DNA from: Fibrobacterales bacterium
GTDB lineage: Bacteria; Fibrobacterota; Fibrobacteria; Fibrobacterales; CADBQJ01
DNA length: 47,082 nt
NCBI GenBank assembly: GCA_017650365.1
Contig: JAGCEZ010000030.1
Span: 1 to 47,082 of the forward strand
Reading direction: 5' to 3'
How positions within the stretch are numbered: position 1 is the stretch's first letter; every line of letters begins with the position of its first letter. A program made the position numbers and the translations under genes. Positions 25,288 to 34,121 of this stretch are shown here, piece by piece. Below the pieces are notes generated by a model. That model ran no database searches, was not told the DNA's origin, and saw only the letters and a program-made list of their open reading frames with translations.

Positions 25288-28200
25288 GCGCCGAGGACGA
25301 CGCGGAGCGCGTCGAGCCTGACCTGCGGCGCGCGGAAGAGCTCTTCCAGGGAGTCGCGCCGCCTGCACAGCTGCTCCAGGCGCTTGGAGATGGCGGTTTC
25401 GTTGCCGGAGCGGAGCCATTCCAGGCGGCGGATCTCGCCGTCGAGCTTCTCCGCGGCGTTTTTCCGCATCCGGTCGAGGTCGCCGCGGACCCGTTCCAGG
25501 GCCATGCTCCGGGCGTCGCGTTCCAGCGCGTTGATCCGCCGCGCCAGTTCGTCGGCGATCCGGTCGAGCGCGGCGGGGGAGCCGTCGGCGAGCGGCGCGA
25601 AGGCCAGCGTCTCGGCCAGCCCGGGGGCGCTCTTCCCCTTCAGGTCCAGGACGATCTCCGCGGGGACGGGCCAGACGCACTCCTGCAGGTTCCAGTCCGG
25701 CTTGGGCTGCGCGTCCACCACGAAGCGGAAGTCGCAGTGGACCCCCTTGGGGAACGGGGCCTTCGCGACGGCGAAGCAGGTGCGCCCGAAATGGTCCGCC
25801 AGCGCGAGGTCGAGCGCGCTCCGGACGATCGGATGGTCGATGGAGAAGAAGGCGACGTTCTCGTGCCGGAGCGCGGTCGCGCGGTCGGAGGAGAAGGTGA
25901 TCCCCTCGGCGGGAAGCCCGGCGATCCCCTCTTCGGGAAGGGCGTCGCCCGGACGGACCACCCAGGTCCCCTCGGCCTTGCCGCGGGAGATTTCGGCGCC
26001 GAAGTGCTCCATCGTCTCCAGGACGAACCCCTCGGCGGCGTTCTCCTCCTCGGAGGCGCGCACCTGGGCCACGAGCTTCTTCGCCGCGCGCGGGTCGAAG
26101 CTGTTGAACTCCAGCAGCAGGTCGCGCCCCGATTCGGCGGCGGCGCGGAGCTTGTCGGCCTCCCTGCGGACCGCCGGCAGGAACTTTTCCGAGAACTCCG
26201 GCCCGTTCTCCGACGGCGCGCCGAAGAACCGCTCCAGCTCGGGCAGGTGCGCGCTGTGCACGTTCTCGATCCCCATCACCGGGTTCGCGAAGACGTCGAG
26301 CCCGAGGTCGTACCAGTCGCAGAGCCGCTCGCCGAGCGAGCCCTTCACGTAGGGGACGTGGATCGAGACGTCCTCGGTCTGGCCGACGCGGTCCACGCGC
26401 CCGATGCGCTGCTCCAGCTTGCCGGGCCCGTCGGGGAGGTCGAAGAGGACGAGATGGTGCGCGCACTGGAAGTTGCGCCCCTCCGACCCGATCTCGGAGG
26501 AGACCAGCACCGAGGGGCCGTCCGGGTCCGCGAACGACGCGGCCGCGGAGTCCAGGCGCACGCGGCGCTCCTCGGCCGCCTTCGCCTCGTCGGCGCCGGA
26601 GTCGTCCGCGTCCCCGACGAAGTTCCCGTCCTCGTCCAGGACGTCGGCGTCGAGCACGACGTTCCGCCGCGCCGCGGGCGCGGGCCGCGCGGAGTCGCCC
26701 AGGTAGGACTCGCCCATCTGCTCGAAGAAGATCGCGACGTCCAGGTCGCACAGCCGCCCGAGCGCGCTCCGCACCGAGAGCGCGGAGAACTCCGAGCCGC
26801 AGAGGACCAGGACCTTCTCCTTCGGGCGTTTCTTCAGGAAGGAGGCGAGCCAGCGGACCTTCTCGTCGCGGATCCAGAGGTCCTCGACCTTCTTCCACCG
26901 CTCCTGCTCGAACCAGCGCTTGTCGAAGAAGACCGCGCCGTTCTGCCCGAACCAGAAGCGCTCCTCGGGCTCCAGCCCGATCTCCCCGGCGAGCGATTCG
27001 CAGGCCGCGCGGTACTTCGGGTCGGCCTTCAGCTCGTGGCGGAAGAGCCTGCGCCTGAAGAACCCGCCGACGGAGCGGCGCGTGTTGCGGATCACCGCGC
27101 GCCCGGTCCCCATCGAGTCGCAGAGGAAGCGGAGCGCCTGCGAGCAGGTGATCCGGTCCGCGTCCGGGACCGTCTCCGCGATCCGGCGCAGCGCGGTGCG
27201 CTTCTTCAGGGAGGCGACCATTCCGGACCAGGGGGCGTCGGGGTCCTCCATCCGCTCCACGAGCCCGGAGAGGGCCCCCGCGACTTCGGAATAGCGGGAG
27301 TACTCCTCCTGCCACTTCCCGAAGTCGGGGTAGCGCGCCGCGTCCAGGAGGTGCAGCCGCGCGAAGTGCGCGTCGAGCTGGAGCTGCACGGGCGTGGCCG
27401 TCAGCAGCAGCAGCCCCGGCGTCCTCCGCGCGAGCTCCTTCAGCAGCTCGTAGAGCGCGCGGTGCTCGGGCGCGGGCGAGATGGTGTGCGCCTCGTCCAC
27501 GATCACGAGGTCGAACCGCACGGCCGTCAGCTGCTCGGCGCGCCCGGGCACGACGAGCCAGTCCTGGTCCACGATCTGGAAGTCGGACCGCGAGAAGGGG
27601 TTGGCGGAGTTCTTCGCCACGGCCCCCACGCCGATGTCGCTGCGCAGCGCGTCGGCCCCGCTCTTCTTCCGCAGGAGGTCCTTGTCGTCGTCGCCCCGGT
27701 CGAGCGTCGCGTCGAGCTGGGCGCAGTACTCGTCGTCCACCAGCGTGAAGGCGACGTTGAAGCGGCGGTACATCTCCACCATCCACTGGTGGCGCAGCGC
27801 CTGCGGGACGATCACGAGCGCGCGGCGGATCCGCCCGGTCCGGAGGAGCCGGTGGAAGATCAGCCCGGCCTCGATGGTCTTGCCCAGCCCGACCTCGTCG
27901 CTCAGGAGCCTGCGCGGGAGGCGCGCCTCGGAGCAGGCGTTCGCGGCGATCTGCAGCTGGTGGGGGTAGAGGTCGATGCGCGGCCCGACGAAGCCGCGGG
28001 CGGGGTCGGCCCCGATCTTCGCGCGGAGCTCGTTCGCCTGGGCGCGGAGCTCGAACTCCTCGACGGTCCCGAAGTCGCCGTCCAGGAGCCGCGCGGAGAG
28101 CGAGCCCTCGCCGGAGGCCTGCGCGTCGGCGATCTCCGACTCGCAGAAGAGGCCGAGCGTGGTGTCGTACCAGAGGAGGCCGTCGCGCTCCGTGGAGTCC

Positions 28201-28412
28201 TTGACGATGGCCCTGCCCGAGGGGAAGTTGGCGGAATCGCCCTGCTTGAGCCTGTAGCGCGCGAGGGGCGCGTTCGCGAAGCGGAACATGCGGGTCTCGC
28301 CGACGCGCTCGAACTGCAGGACGACGTTGCGCTGGTCGAGGGAGGCCACCTTGCCGATGCCGAGTTCGGGCTCCGCGGTGGAGACCCAACGCTGTCCGAC
28401 GACTGGCTGCAT
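25284..28412 (-). CDS. rapA: RapA-like SWI2/SNF2 ATPase (RNA polymerase recycling factor)
   Basis: A 1042-residue DNA translocase resembling E. coli RapA (968 aa). The N-terminal tandem-Tudor-like region begins VGQRWVSTAEPELGIGKVAS, closely matching RapA's GQRWISDTESELGLG. Then come helicase domain 1 with Walker A DEVGLGKT (172-179) and DEAH (306-309), and helicase domain 2 with GSEGRNFQCAHHLVLFDLP and EQRIGRVDRVGQ; the C-terminal domain (from about 700) resembles the RapA C-terminal region. RapA rescues and recycles stalled RNA polymerase. The start at 28412 follows AAAGGACGGG and gives the RapA-like N-terminus. A TAGATTTG promoter lies about 36 nt upstream, back to back with the promoter of the divergent gene. 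Confidence 0.9.
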   Translation of the reverse strand: MQPVVGQRWVSTAEPELGIGKVASLDQRNVVLQFERVGETRMFRFANAPLARYRLKQGDSANFPSGRAIVKDSTERDGLLWYDTTLGLFCESEIADAQASGEGSLSARLLDGDFGTVEEFELRAQANELRAKIGADPARGFVGPRIDLYPHQLQIAANACSEARLPRRLLSDEVGLGKTIEAGLIFHRLLRTGRIRRALVIVPQALRHQWMVEMYRRFNVAFTLVDDEYCAQLDATLDRGDDDKDLLRKKSGADALRSDIGVGAVAKNSANPFSRSDFQIVDQDWLVVPGRAEQLTAVRFDLVIVDEAHTISPAPEHRALYELLKELARRTPGLLLLTATPVQLQLDAHFARLHLLDAARYPDFGKWQEEYSRYSEVAGALSGLVERMEDPDAPWSGMVASLKKRTALRRIAETVPDADRITCSQALRFLCDSMGTGRAVIRNTRRSVGGFFRRRLFRHELKADPKYRAACESLAGEIGLEPEERFWFGQNGAVFFDKRWFEQERWKKVEDLWIRDEKVRWLASFLKKRPKEKVLVLCGSEFSALSVRSALGRLCDLDVAIFFEQMGESYLGDSARPAPAARRNVVLDADVLDEDGNFVGDADDSGADEAKAAEERRVRLDSAAASFADPDGPSVLVSSEIGSEGRNFQCAHHLVLFDLPDGPGKLEQRIGRVDRVGQTEDVSIHVPYVKGSLGERLCDWYDLGLDVFANPVMGIENVHSAHLPELERFFGAPSENGPEFSEKFLPAVRREADKLRAAAESGRDLLLEFNSFDPRAAKKLVAQVRASEEENAAEGFVLETMEHFGAEISRGKAEGTWVVRPGDALPEEGIAGLPAEGITFSSDRATALRHENVAFFSIDHPIVRSALDLALADHFGRTCFAVAKAPFPKGVHCDFRFVVDAQPKPDWNLQECVWPVPAEIVLDLKGKSAPGLAETLAFAPLADGSPAALDRIADELARRINALERDARSMALERVRGDLDRMRKNAAEKLDGEIRRLEWLRSGNETAISKRLEQLCRRRDSLEELFRAPQVRLDALRVVLGA

Positions 28413-28447
28413 ACCCGTCCTTTGCCCGCGAAAGCGGCGCCTGAACA

Positions 28448-28455
28448 CAAATCTA
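28448..28455 (-). promoter_or_regulatory. rapA promoter, TAnnTTTG element
   Basis: TAGATTTG on the minus strand is an exact TAnnTTTG match. Transcription would begin near 28443, giving a leader of about 31 nt with a Shine-Dalgarno before the ATG at 28412. Only 2 bp separate it from the divergent element at 28458-28465. Confidence 0.5.
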
Positions 28456-28457
28456 AC

Positions 28458-28465
28458 TAATTTTA
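28458..28465 (+). promoter_or_regulatory. Promoter element of the outer-membrane-like gene, leaderless arrangement
   Basis: CTAATTTTA (TAnnTTT plus A) lies 5 nt (GGTGT) before the ATG at 28471, so the transcript should have almost no leader. A partial AGG in the gap could act as a weak ribosome-binding site if transcription starts earlier. Confidence 0.45.
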
Positions 28466-28470
28466 GGTGT

Positions 28471-30027
28471 ATGAAACTATCCGAGTTCCGCCCCGGACGC
28501 GTTCTCGCGCTTCTCGCCGCCGTCTTCGCGCCGGCGGCCGCGGGCGAGTTCGGCCCGGAGTTCCTGGACGGCCGGCTCGTCGGCGGGCAGGCGCACGACG
28601 TCCTGCTCATGCCCTGGATCTCCCCCGACTCCGGCGAGGAGTCCGCCGCCTTCCGCGACCTCTGGCGGATCGGCTCCGCGGACGTCTTCGAGTCGCGGCT
28701 CTGGCTGCGCGGCGGGCTGCGGACGCGGGGCGCGGACGACTGGCGCTTCGGCACCGCGGGCTGGACCGGCGAGATCCGCCCGGCCGAGGGGACCCGCGTC
28801 TCCTGGAACTGGAGGATGGACAACCTCTGGTTCGCCCACGACAACTCCTCGGGCGACTGGCGCAACGGGCTCGACCGCGACCAGTCGGTCGAGCTCTACC
28901 AGTCCTTCCGCGTCAAGCGGCTGAGCCACGACGGCAAGATCCAGGTGGAGCGCGAGGACTACGGGATCCTCTTCTACCGCGACCCGCAGCTCGACGCCGG
29001 GCAGGTCGGCTGGGAGATCGTGGAGTCGCACGCCTTCGCCAAGGTCGGGATCCTCGCCGACACCGTCGGCGCGGTCCTGCGCTACGGGCTCGCGCGCCCG
29101 GTCGAAATCGGCGCGGAATTCCTGGCCCGGCGCCCCGTCCGGCGCGGGAAGAAGGAGTGGATCGCCGGCGACTGGGACGGGACCGGGCGCCTGAACGCGG
29201 GCTTCTTCTCCGGCCCGGTCCGGATCAAGGCCGACGGGACCTTCGGGCTCTGGGAATCGGAGACCCGGCCGGAGTTCACGCGCGAACTCGGCGTCGAGGG
29301 CGACCTCGTCCTCTTCGGGCGCAGGATCTTCTCCGAAGTCTCGGGCAACTGGGACGGATGGTTCGACCGCACCGCCCCCGCCGGGCAGATCCGGCTCTCG
29401 GGGCGCGCCGCCGCCTGGTCCTTCGACGACTTCGGCTCGGGCCCCGACTCGCTCCGCGCCGAAGCGCAGCTCGGCCTTCCGCTCGGCTTCGCCGCGGACG
29501 GCGGCGCGCGCTTCCTGGGCGGATTGGACGACCCGGCCTGGGGCGTCGGCCTGACCTGGAGCAACGCCCCGCAGCGGCTCGGCGACCCCAAGCGCCACGA
29601 CCCGATCGAGGTGCTCTACGGCCACCGCCTCCCCGCGTGGGCGAACATGGTCGCCGCCGACTTCTGGGACGACGGGGCCGCGGGTTCGCGCTGGGTTTCG
29701 GGCAGCTGGAGCGCGGGCCTGCCCAAGGGCTGGCAGCTCGACGGCGAGCTCGCCCTCGCCGCGGACGACGGGCTCGACCTCGGCTGGGGCTGCGCCGGAA
29801 TCGGCTGGGGCTCGCGCCACTGGCGCTTCTCCGTCGGCGCGCAACAGCGCTGGAAGGCGGGCGACGGGTTCTCCGACGCGCAGCCCTGGCGCGTCGCCCA
29901 CGACGGAACGCCCGCGAAGGGGTTCCACGAACGGACCTGGGGCGCCGACGCGAACGTCGCCGGCGCGGGCGGCTGGGGCTCCGCGCCCGGATGGGGCGTG
30001 ATGGGCGCCGTCAGGTCCTGGTTCTAG
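28471..30027 (+). CDS. Probable outer-membrane beta-barrel protein, unknown function
   Basis: A 518-residue exported protein with a signal peptide (about 1-24, VLALLAAVFAPAAAG). The mature part is rich in Trp, Gly and Asp and consists of alternating amphipathic stretches such as RVSWNWRMDNLWFAHDN, GWQLDGELALAADDGLDLGW and HWRFSVGAQQRWKAG; it ends in RSWF, and a C-terminal Phe is typical of outer-membrane barrels. No family was recognised, so transport, adhesion or enzyme activity cannot be assigned. It diverges from rapA across 58 bp and converges on the amidase gene with a 16-bp gap. Confidence 0.7.
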   Translation: MKLSEFRPGRVLALLAAVFAPAAAGEFGPEFLDGRLVGGQAHDVLLMPWISPDSGEESAAFRDLWRIGSADVFESRLWLRGGLRTRGADDWRFGTAGWTGEIRPAEGTRVSWNWRMDNLWFAHDNSSGDWRNGLDRDQSVELYQSFRVKRLSHDGKIQVEREDYGILFYRDPQLDAGQVGWEIVESHAFAKVGILADTVGAVLRYGLARPVEIGAEFLARRPVRRGKKEWIAGDWDGTGRLNAGFFSGPVRIKADGTFGLWESETRPEFTRELGVEGDLVLFGRRIFSEVSGNWDGWFDRTAPAGQIRLSGRAAAWSFDDFGSGPDSLRAEAQLGLPLGFAADGGARFLGGLDDPAWGVGLTWSNAPQRLGDPKRHDPIEVLYGHRLPAWANMVAADFWDDGAAGSRWVSGSWSAGLPKGWQLDGELALAADDGLDLGWGCAGIGWGSRHWRFSVGAQQRWKAGDGFSDAQPWRVAHDGTPAKGFHERTWGADANVAGAGGWGSAPGWGVMGAVRSWF

Positions 30028-30043
30028 AAAAGGGAAAGTCCGT

Positions 30044-30841
30044 TCAGGCGCGGACCACGCGCAGCTCCCCGGGATCCCGGGCGCAGTCGAGGATCATCGA
30101 CTTCTCGCGCCACGAGAGGACGCGCCGGAGCTCCACGTCCACGCTCAGGACGCCGGGCCCGTCCCCCAGCTCGCCCAGCGGCTCGCCCTTGGGCCCGTAG
30201 GCCTGCGACTCGCCCTTGAACGTCAGGTGGCCGTCGGTCCCGACGCAGTTCGCGCCGAGGACGTAGGCGAGGTCATCGATCGCCCGGGCCCGGAGCAGGG
30301 TTCTCCAGTGCTCGCGCCGCGTCCTGGGCCAGTTGGCGCCGATCGCGAAGAGCTGCGCGCCGAGGAGCGTCGCGCGCCGGAAGCATTCGGGGAAGCGGAG
30401 GTCGTAGCAGACCATCGGGCAGACGACGATCTCGCCCCACTTGTAGAGCAGGATGCGGTCGCCCTTGCCGAAGACCTCCTCCTCGCCCCCGAACCGGAAC
30501 GGGTGGATCTTCTCGAACGTGCCGATCGTCCCGCCGTCGGGACCGTGGACGGAGACCAGGTTCTGGAGCTTGCCGTCCTTCGCGCGCCCGATGCCGGTCC
30601 CCTGGACCGTGCATTTCCACTTCCGGGCGATTCCGGCGAGGAACTCGGCCGTTTCGGCCAGTTCGCCCTCGCCCTCGGCCATCTCGCGCGAGGCGGGCGT
30701 GAAGCCGCAGGCGAAGAGCTCCGGCAGGACGATCAGCCCGCCGGGCTCCGGCGAGGCCTTCTCCAGAAGGTCCCGGACCTGGGCGAAGGCCGCGGACCTG
30801 CCCTCCAGCGGGAACGTCGTCTGCACGATGTGGGCGCGCAT
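30044..30841 (-). CDS. Nitrilase-superfamily amidase (omega-amidase/YafV-like)
   Basis: A 265-residue cytoplasmic carbon-nitrogen hydrolase. The Glu-Lys-Cys triad is complete: E41 in LPELFACGF, K111 in FEKIHPFRFGGE and nucleophile C145 in MVCYDLRFPE. The YDLRFPE motif and length fit the omega-amidase (YafV/Nit2) branch, which hydrolyses alpha-ketoglutaramate or ketosuccinamate as metabolite repair; deaminated glutathione amidase (Nit1) is an alternative. A TATTTTTC element lies 4 nt before the ATG, predicting a leaderless mRNA. The gene diverges from the rhomboid gene with only 29 bp between the start codons. Confidence 0.88.
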   Translation of the reverse strand: MRAHIVQTTFPLEGRSAAFAQVRDLLEKASPEPGGLIVLPELFACGFTPASREMAEGEGELAETAEFLAGIARKWKCTVQGTGIGRAKDGKLQNLVSVHGPDGGTIGTFEKIHPFRFGGEEEVFGKGDRILLYKWGEIVVCPMVCYDLRFPECFRRATLLGAQLFAIGANWPRTRREHWRTLLRARAIDDLAYVLGANCVGTDGHLTFKGESQAYGPKGEPLGELGDGPGVLSVDVELRRVLSWREKSMILDCARDPGELRVVRA

Positions 30842-30845
30842 GCGG

Positions 30846-30853
30846 GAAAAATA
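30846..30853 (-). promoter_or_regulatory. Amidase promoter element, leaderless arrangement
   Basis: CTATTTTTC on the minus strand, separated from the ATG (30839-30841) by 4 nt (30842-30845). No Shine-Dalgarno fits in that gap. Confidence 0.6.
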
Positions 30854-30858
30854 GCTCC

Positions 30859-30866
30859 TATATTTC
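30859..30866 (+). promoter_or_regulatory. Rhomboid promoter element, leaderless arrangement
   Basis: CTATATTTC followed by 4 nt (GCGC) and the ATG at 30871. It is back to back with the amidase element, so a 29-bp gap holds two outward promoters and no room for leaders. Confidence 0.6.
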
Positions 30867-30870
30867 GCGC

Positions 30871-31419
30871 ATGAGACTCCGCTACAACGCCCCCGTCGTC
30901 ATCACCTTCTCCGTCCTCTGCGCGGCGGTGCTCCTGCTTTCGCTGCTTTTCGGAGGGTCGTTCCTCGAGGCCTTCACCGCGCCCGGGCGCGGCGGCTTCT
31001 CCGCCCGCGATCCGTTCGACTGGGTCGCCCTCTTCCTCCACCCGCTCGGGCACGCCTCGTGGGAGCACCTGCTCGGGAACCTCAGCATCATCCTGCTCGT
31101 CGGCCCGATGCTCGAGGAGAAGCACGGCTCCGGCGCCATGGTCCTGATGATGCTCATCACCGCGCTGGTGACCGGCATCCTCAACGTCCTCTTCTTCTCC
31201 TCCGGCCTCGTGGGGAGCTCCGGGATCGCCTTCATGATGATCCTGCTCTCGAGCTTCGTCAACCGCGGCACGGGCGAGATCCCGGTCAGCTTCATCCTCG
31301 TGGCGCTGCTCTTCCTCGGGCGCGAAATCGCCGGCGACGGCGCCGTGGGCGTCTCCCACTTCGCGCACCTGGTCGGCGGCGCGCTCGGGGCGCTCTTCGG
31401 ATTCCTCCGCCACAAGTAG
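30871..31419 (+). CDS. Rhomboid-family intramembrane serine protease
   Basis: A 182-residue, six-helix membrane protein. Rhomboid motifs are present: H66 and N70 in WEHLLGN (oxyanion region), the catalytic Ser S117 in GSSGIAF (GxSG) and the catalytic His H166 in SHFAHLVGGALGALFG. Both dyad residues are kept, so it should cleave single-pass membrane proteins within the bilayer; substrates are unknown. The length is near the minimal six-helix core. Start predicted to be leaderless. A gene for an unknown protein follows after 3 nt and is probably co-transcribed. Confidence 0.88.
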   Translation: MRLRYNAPVVITFSVLCAAVLLLSLLFGGSFLEAFTAPGRGGFSARDPFDWVALFLHPLGHASWEHLLGNLSIILLVGPMLEEKHGSGAMVLMMLITALVTGILNVLFFSSGLVGSSGIAFMMILLSSFVNRGTGEIPVSFILVALLFLGREIAGDGAVGVSHFAHLVGGALGALFGFLRHK

Positions 31420-31422
31420 GGA

Positions 31423-31914
31423 ATGGAAGAGCCTGCTTCCGGAGACCGTTTCCGCGAGGCGGTTCCTCCGCCCCCCGGGCCCGTGCTCGTCTGCCGGGTG
31501 CTCGCGGACGGGAAGGAGGTCCTGCGCCAGGGCCGGATCCTCAAGGTCTACCGCAACGACGTGCTGGCGATCGAGGCGAGCGACGTCCTCTCCCCGCCGG
31601 TCTTCTTCGTGAAGGAGGCCGCGGACTGGGCCAAGCTGACCGACTGGCTGCTCCTCTGCTGGTCCGGCGCCCGGCTGAGGGCCCCGTTCGGGTTCCGCCT
31701 CCTGCGTCCGCTCCCCGACGAGATCCTCGGCAACCTGCGGGCGATGGACGTCCCCGCGCGCCGCGCGGTCTTCGCCCGGCTCCGCGAGGCCGGCGTCCTC
31801 CCCAAGGCGCTCCCGATCCTCCCGGAGACCCTGCCCGAGGGCGTGGCCCCGGCCGACCTCCCCTCCCTCTGCCTGCTGGCCCCGGGCGAGGAACCCCTGA
31901 ACCGCAGGGGCTGA
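31423..31914 (+). CDS. Hypothetical protein downstream of rhomboid protease
   Basis: A 163-residue soluble protein with no recognised family. A Pro-rich N-terminal part precedes a short beta-rich stretch (VLVCRVLADGKEVLRQGRIL, with VYRNDVLAIEASDV), then a helical segment and a Leu/Pro-rich C-terminus. No signal peptide or membrane helix. It begins 3 nt after the rhomboid stop, so it is probably translated from the same mRNA. An imperfect two-step hairpin (CCCTGAA at 31895-31901 with TTCAGGG at 31923-31929, and an inner GGGG/CCCC) overlaps its end but lacks a T-run. Confidence 0.65.
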   Translation: MEEPASGDRFREAVPPPPGPVLVCRVLADGKEVLRQGRILKVYRNDVLAIEASDVLSPPVFFVKEAADWAKLTDWLLLCWSGARLRAPFGFRLLRPLPDEILGNLRAMDVPARRAVFARLREAGVLPKALPILPETLPEGVAPADLPSLCLLAPGEEPLNRRG

Positions 31915-31972
31915 CTTCCCCCTTCAGGGTGTAAAATCGGGGATTTCGGGGCCGGTTTCGCGGCCAATAACC

Positions 31973-31980
31973 TATATTCT
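31973..31980 (+). promoter_or_regulatory. Probable oad operon promoter
   Basis: CTATATTCT is close to CTAnnTTTS (one mismatch). A start near 31985 gives a leader of about 28 nt before the oadG ATG. The leader contains AAGCGGGG rather than a canonical GGAGG. Confidence 0.4.
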
Positions 31981-32012
31981 CCCCCTAATACGCACTTCGA
32001 AAGCGGGGCGAC

Positions 32013-32234
32013 ATGATCGGCGACGGTTTGCTTCTGATGGTTCTGGGAATGGGCGTCGTGCTCACGTTCCTCTGTCTGCTCTTCGGGCTGACGACCCTGA
32101 TGGGGAAGGTCGTCCCCGCCGGACCCGCGCCCGCGCCGAAGCGCGCCCCCTCCTCCCGACCCTCCTCTTCGGACGACGCGACTCTCGTCGCCGTGATCTC
32201 CGCCGCGATCGCCGCTCACAGGGCCCGCGGCTGA
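32013..32234 (+). CDS. oadG: Oxaloacetate decarboxylase gamma subunit (OadG-like)
   Basis: A 73-residue membrane protein that anchors and assembles the Na+-pumping decarboxylase. One N-terminal helix (about 3-30, LLLMVLGMGVVLTFLCLLFGL) is followed by a Pro/Ser-rich linker and the short C-terminal LVAVISAAIAAHRARG motif found in OadG-type subunits. It is first in the oadG-oadA-oadB cluster, with oadA 23 nt downstream. The call rests on this layout and the C-terminal motif. Confidence 0.85.
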   Translation: MIGDGLLLMVLGMGVVLTFLCLLFGLTTLMGKVVPAGPAPAPKRAPSSRPSSSDDATLVAVISAAIAAHRARG

Positions 32235-32257
32235 TTTTTTCAGAAAGGAAAGACGAC

Positions 32258-34117
32258 ATGGCCAAGAAACGCATTCTCTTCCAGGACACCTCCTTCCGCG
32301 ACGGGTTCCAGTCGATCTTCGGCGCCCGCGCGTTCACCAAGGACTTCATGCCCGCGGTGGAAGCCGCCTGCGCGGCCGGCATCACCCACTTCGAGGCCGG
32401 CGGCGGCGCCCGCTTCCAGGCCCTCTACCAGAACTGCGGCGAGGACGCGTTCGACATGATGGACGAGTTCCGGCGCGTGGCCGGCCCCAAGGCCCGCCTG
32501 CAGACGCTCGCCCGCGGCATCAACGTGGTCGCCCTCTCGGCCCAGCCGAAGGACATGATCGACCTCCACGCGAAGATGTTCAAGAAGCACGGGATGACCC
32601 GCATCCGCAACTTCGACGCGCTGAACGACGTCAACAACCTCATCTACTCCGGCCAGTGCATCAAGAACGCCGGGCTCGAGCACGAAGTCGTCGTCACGAT
32701 GATGGAGCTGCCTCCGGGCTGCTCCGGCGCGCACGACCCCGCCTTCTACCTCAAGACGCTGAAGGACATCCTCGACTCCGGCCTGCCGTTCGACTCCGTC
32801 TGCTTCAAGGACGCCTCCGGCACGAGCAACCCGAGCAAGGTGTACGAGACCTTCAAGGCCGCGCGCAAGCTCCTCGGCGACAAGGTCGAGCTCCGCATGC
32901 ACTCGCACGACACCTGCGGCACCGGCGTGGCGCAGTACGTCGCGGCGATCGAAGGCGGCTGCGACGGCGTCTGCCTGGCGCGCAAGCCCCTCTCCGGCGG
33001 CACCTCGCAGCCCGACCTCTTCTCGCTCTTCCACGCGCTCAAGGGCAAGGACTTCGTCCTCGGCCTCGGCGAGGACGGAATCGTCGACGACAACATCGAC
33101 AAGCTGATGGAGGCGAACAACGTCGCCGTCGAGTGCCTGAAGGACTACAACTTCCCGCCCGAGGCGCTGCAGATCTCGCCCGACGTCATCTTCTCGCCCA
33201 TGCCCGGCGGCGCGCTCACGGCCAACACGCTGATGATGCGCGAGACCAACACCTTCCACCTCTATCCGCAGGTGATCGCCAACATGAGCGAATGCGTGCG
33301 CCGCGGCGGCTTCGCCAGCTCGGTCACGCCCGTCTCGCAGTTCTACTTCCAGCAGGCCTACGCCAACACCGTCAACAAGGCGCAGGGCAAGGACACCTGG
33401 GCCACGATGACCGAAGGCTACGGCAAGATGCTGCTCGGCTACTTCGGCAAGACCCCGGTCGAGCCCGACCCCGAGCTGGTGAAGATCGCCTCCGAGCAGC
33501 TCAAGCTCCCGGTCTTCTCCGAAGCCCACCCCGGCAAGCTCCCGGTCGACATCCTCGAACCCGGCATCCCCGCCGCCAAGGCGCTGCTCGAGAAGAACAA
33601 CCTGCCGACCACCGACGAGAACATCTTCATCGTCGGCGCGCTGCAGACCAAGCAGGGCAACAAGGGGCTCGACTTCCTGCTCGGCAAGAAGACGATCCGC
33701 GTGCCCAAGAAGGATCCCAACGCGCCCAAGCCCGCCGCCCCCGCGGCGGCCGCGCCCAAGGCCGCTTCCGGCTCCGGCTCCTACACGGTGACCGTCAACG
33801 GCGTCAGCTACGCCGTGCAGGTCTCCGAAGGCGGCGCCGTCTCCTCCGTCGCCCCCGCCGCCGCTCCGGCCGCCGCGCCCGCGGCCCCCGCCGCCCCGGC
33901 CTCCGGGACCGCGGTCGAGGCCCCCATGCCCGGTTCCGTCTTCCGCATCGACGTCAAGGTCGGCGACGCCGTCAAGGCCGGCGACTCCCTCGTCGTCATC
34001 GAGGCGATGAAGATGGAGAACCCCGTGCTCGCGCCCAAGGACGGCAAGGTGGTCGCGGTCAACGTCAACCAGGGTGACGTCGTCGTCGCCGGCCAGTCGC
34101 TCGTCACGCTGGGGTAG
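32258..34117 (+). CDS. oadA: Biotin-dependent oxaloacetate decarboxylase alpha subunit (carboxyltransferase)
   Basis: A 619-residue protein with an N-terminal carboxyltransferase TIM barrel, a conserved carboxylase domain, an Ala/Pro-rich flexible linker (about 490-555) and a C-terminal biotinyl domain with the biotin site K585 in EAMKMEN. Metal and catalytic residues are visible: [16 protein letters not shown] (lysine) and MHSHDTCG (His pair). It removes CO2 from a keto acid, most likely oxaloacetate, and passes it to biotin; OadB then releases CO2 while pumping Na+. The usual RDAHQSLLATR motif reads [13 protein letters not shown], so the enzyme belongs to a divergent branch and another substrate, such as malonyl- or methylmalonyl-CoA, is not excluded. 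AAAGGAAAG precedes the ATG. Confidence 0.9.
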   Translation: MAKKRILFQDTSFRDGFQSIFGARAFTKDFMPAVEAACAAGITHFEAGGGARFQALYQNCGEDAFDMMDEFRRVAGPKARLQTLARGINVVALSAQPKDMIDLHAKMFKKHGMTRIRNFDALNDVNNLIYSGQCIKNAGLEHEVVVTMMELPPGCSGAHDPAFYLKTLKDILDSGLPFDSVCFKDASGTSNPSKVYETFKAARKLLGDKVELRMHSHDTCGTGVAQYVAAIEGGCDGVCLARKPLSGGTSQPDLFSLFHALKGKDFVLGLGEDGIVDDNIDKLMEANNVAVECLKDYNFPPEALQISPDVIFSPMPGGALTANTLMMRETNTFHLYPQVIANMSECVRRGGFASSVTPVSQFYFQQAYANTVNKAQGKDTWATMTEGYGKMLLGYFGKTPVEPDPELVKIASEQLKLPVFSEAHPGKLPVDILEPGIPAAKALLEKNNLPTTDENIFIVGALQTKQGNKGLDFLLGKKTIRVPKKDPNAPKPAAPAAAAPKAASGSGSYTVTVNGVSYAVQVSEGGAVSSVAPAAAPAAAPAAPAAPASGTAVEAPMPGSVFRIDVKVGDAVKAGDSLVVIEAMKMENPVLAPKDGKVVAVNVNQGDVVVAGQSLVTLG

Positions 34118-34121
34118 GCCG

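Noticed and set aside
28413-28865. N-terminal extension of rapA by 151 codons
   Set aside because: It would cover the divergent promoter and the start of the 28471 gene. The RapA N-terminal motif VGQRWV begins right after the ATG at 28412.
31895-31929. Terminator after the hypothetical gene at 31423
   Set aside because: The stem CCCTGAA/TTCAGGG with inner GGGG/CCCC is plausible, but there is no following T-run, so it was not listed as a terminator.
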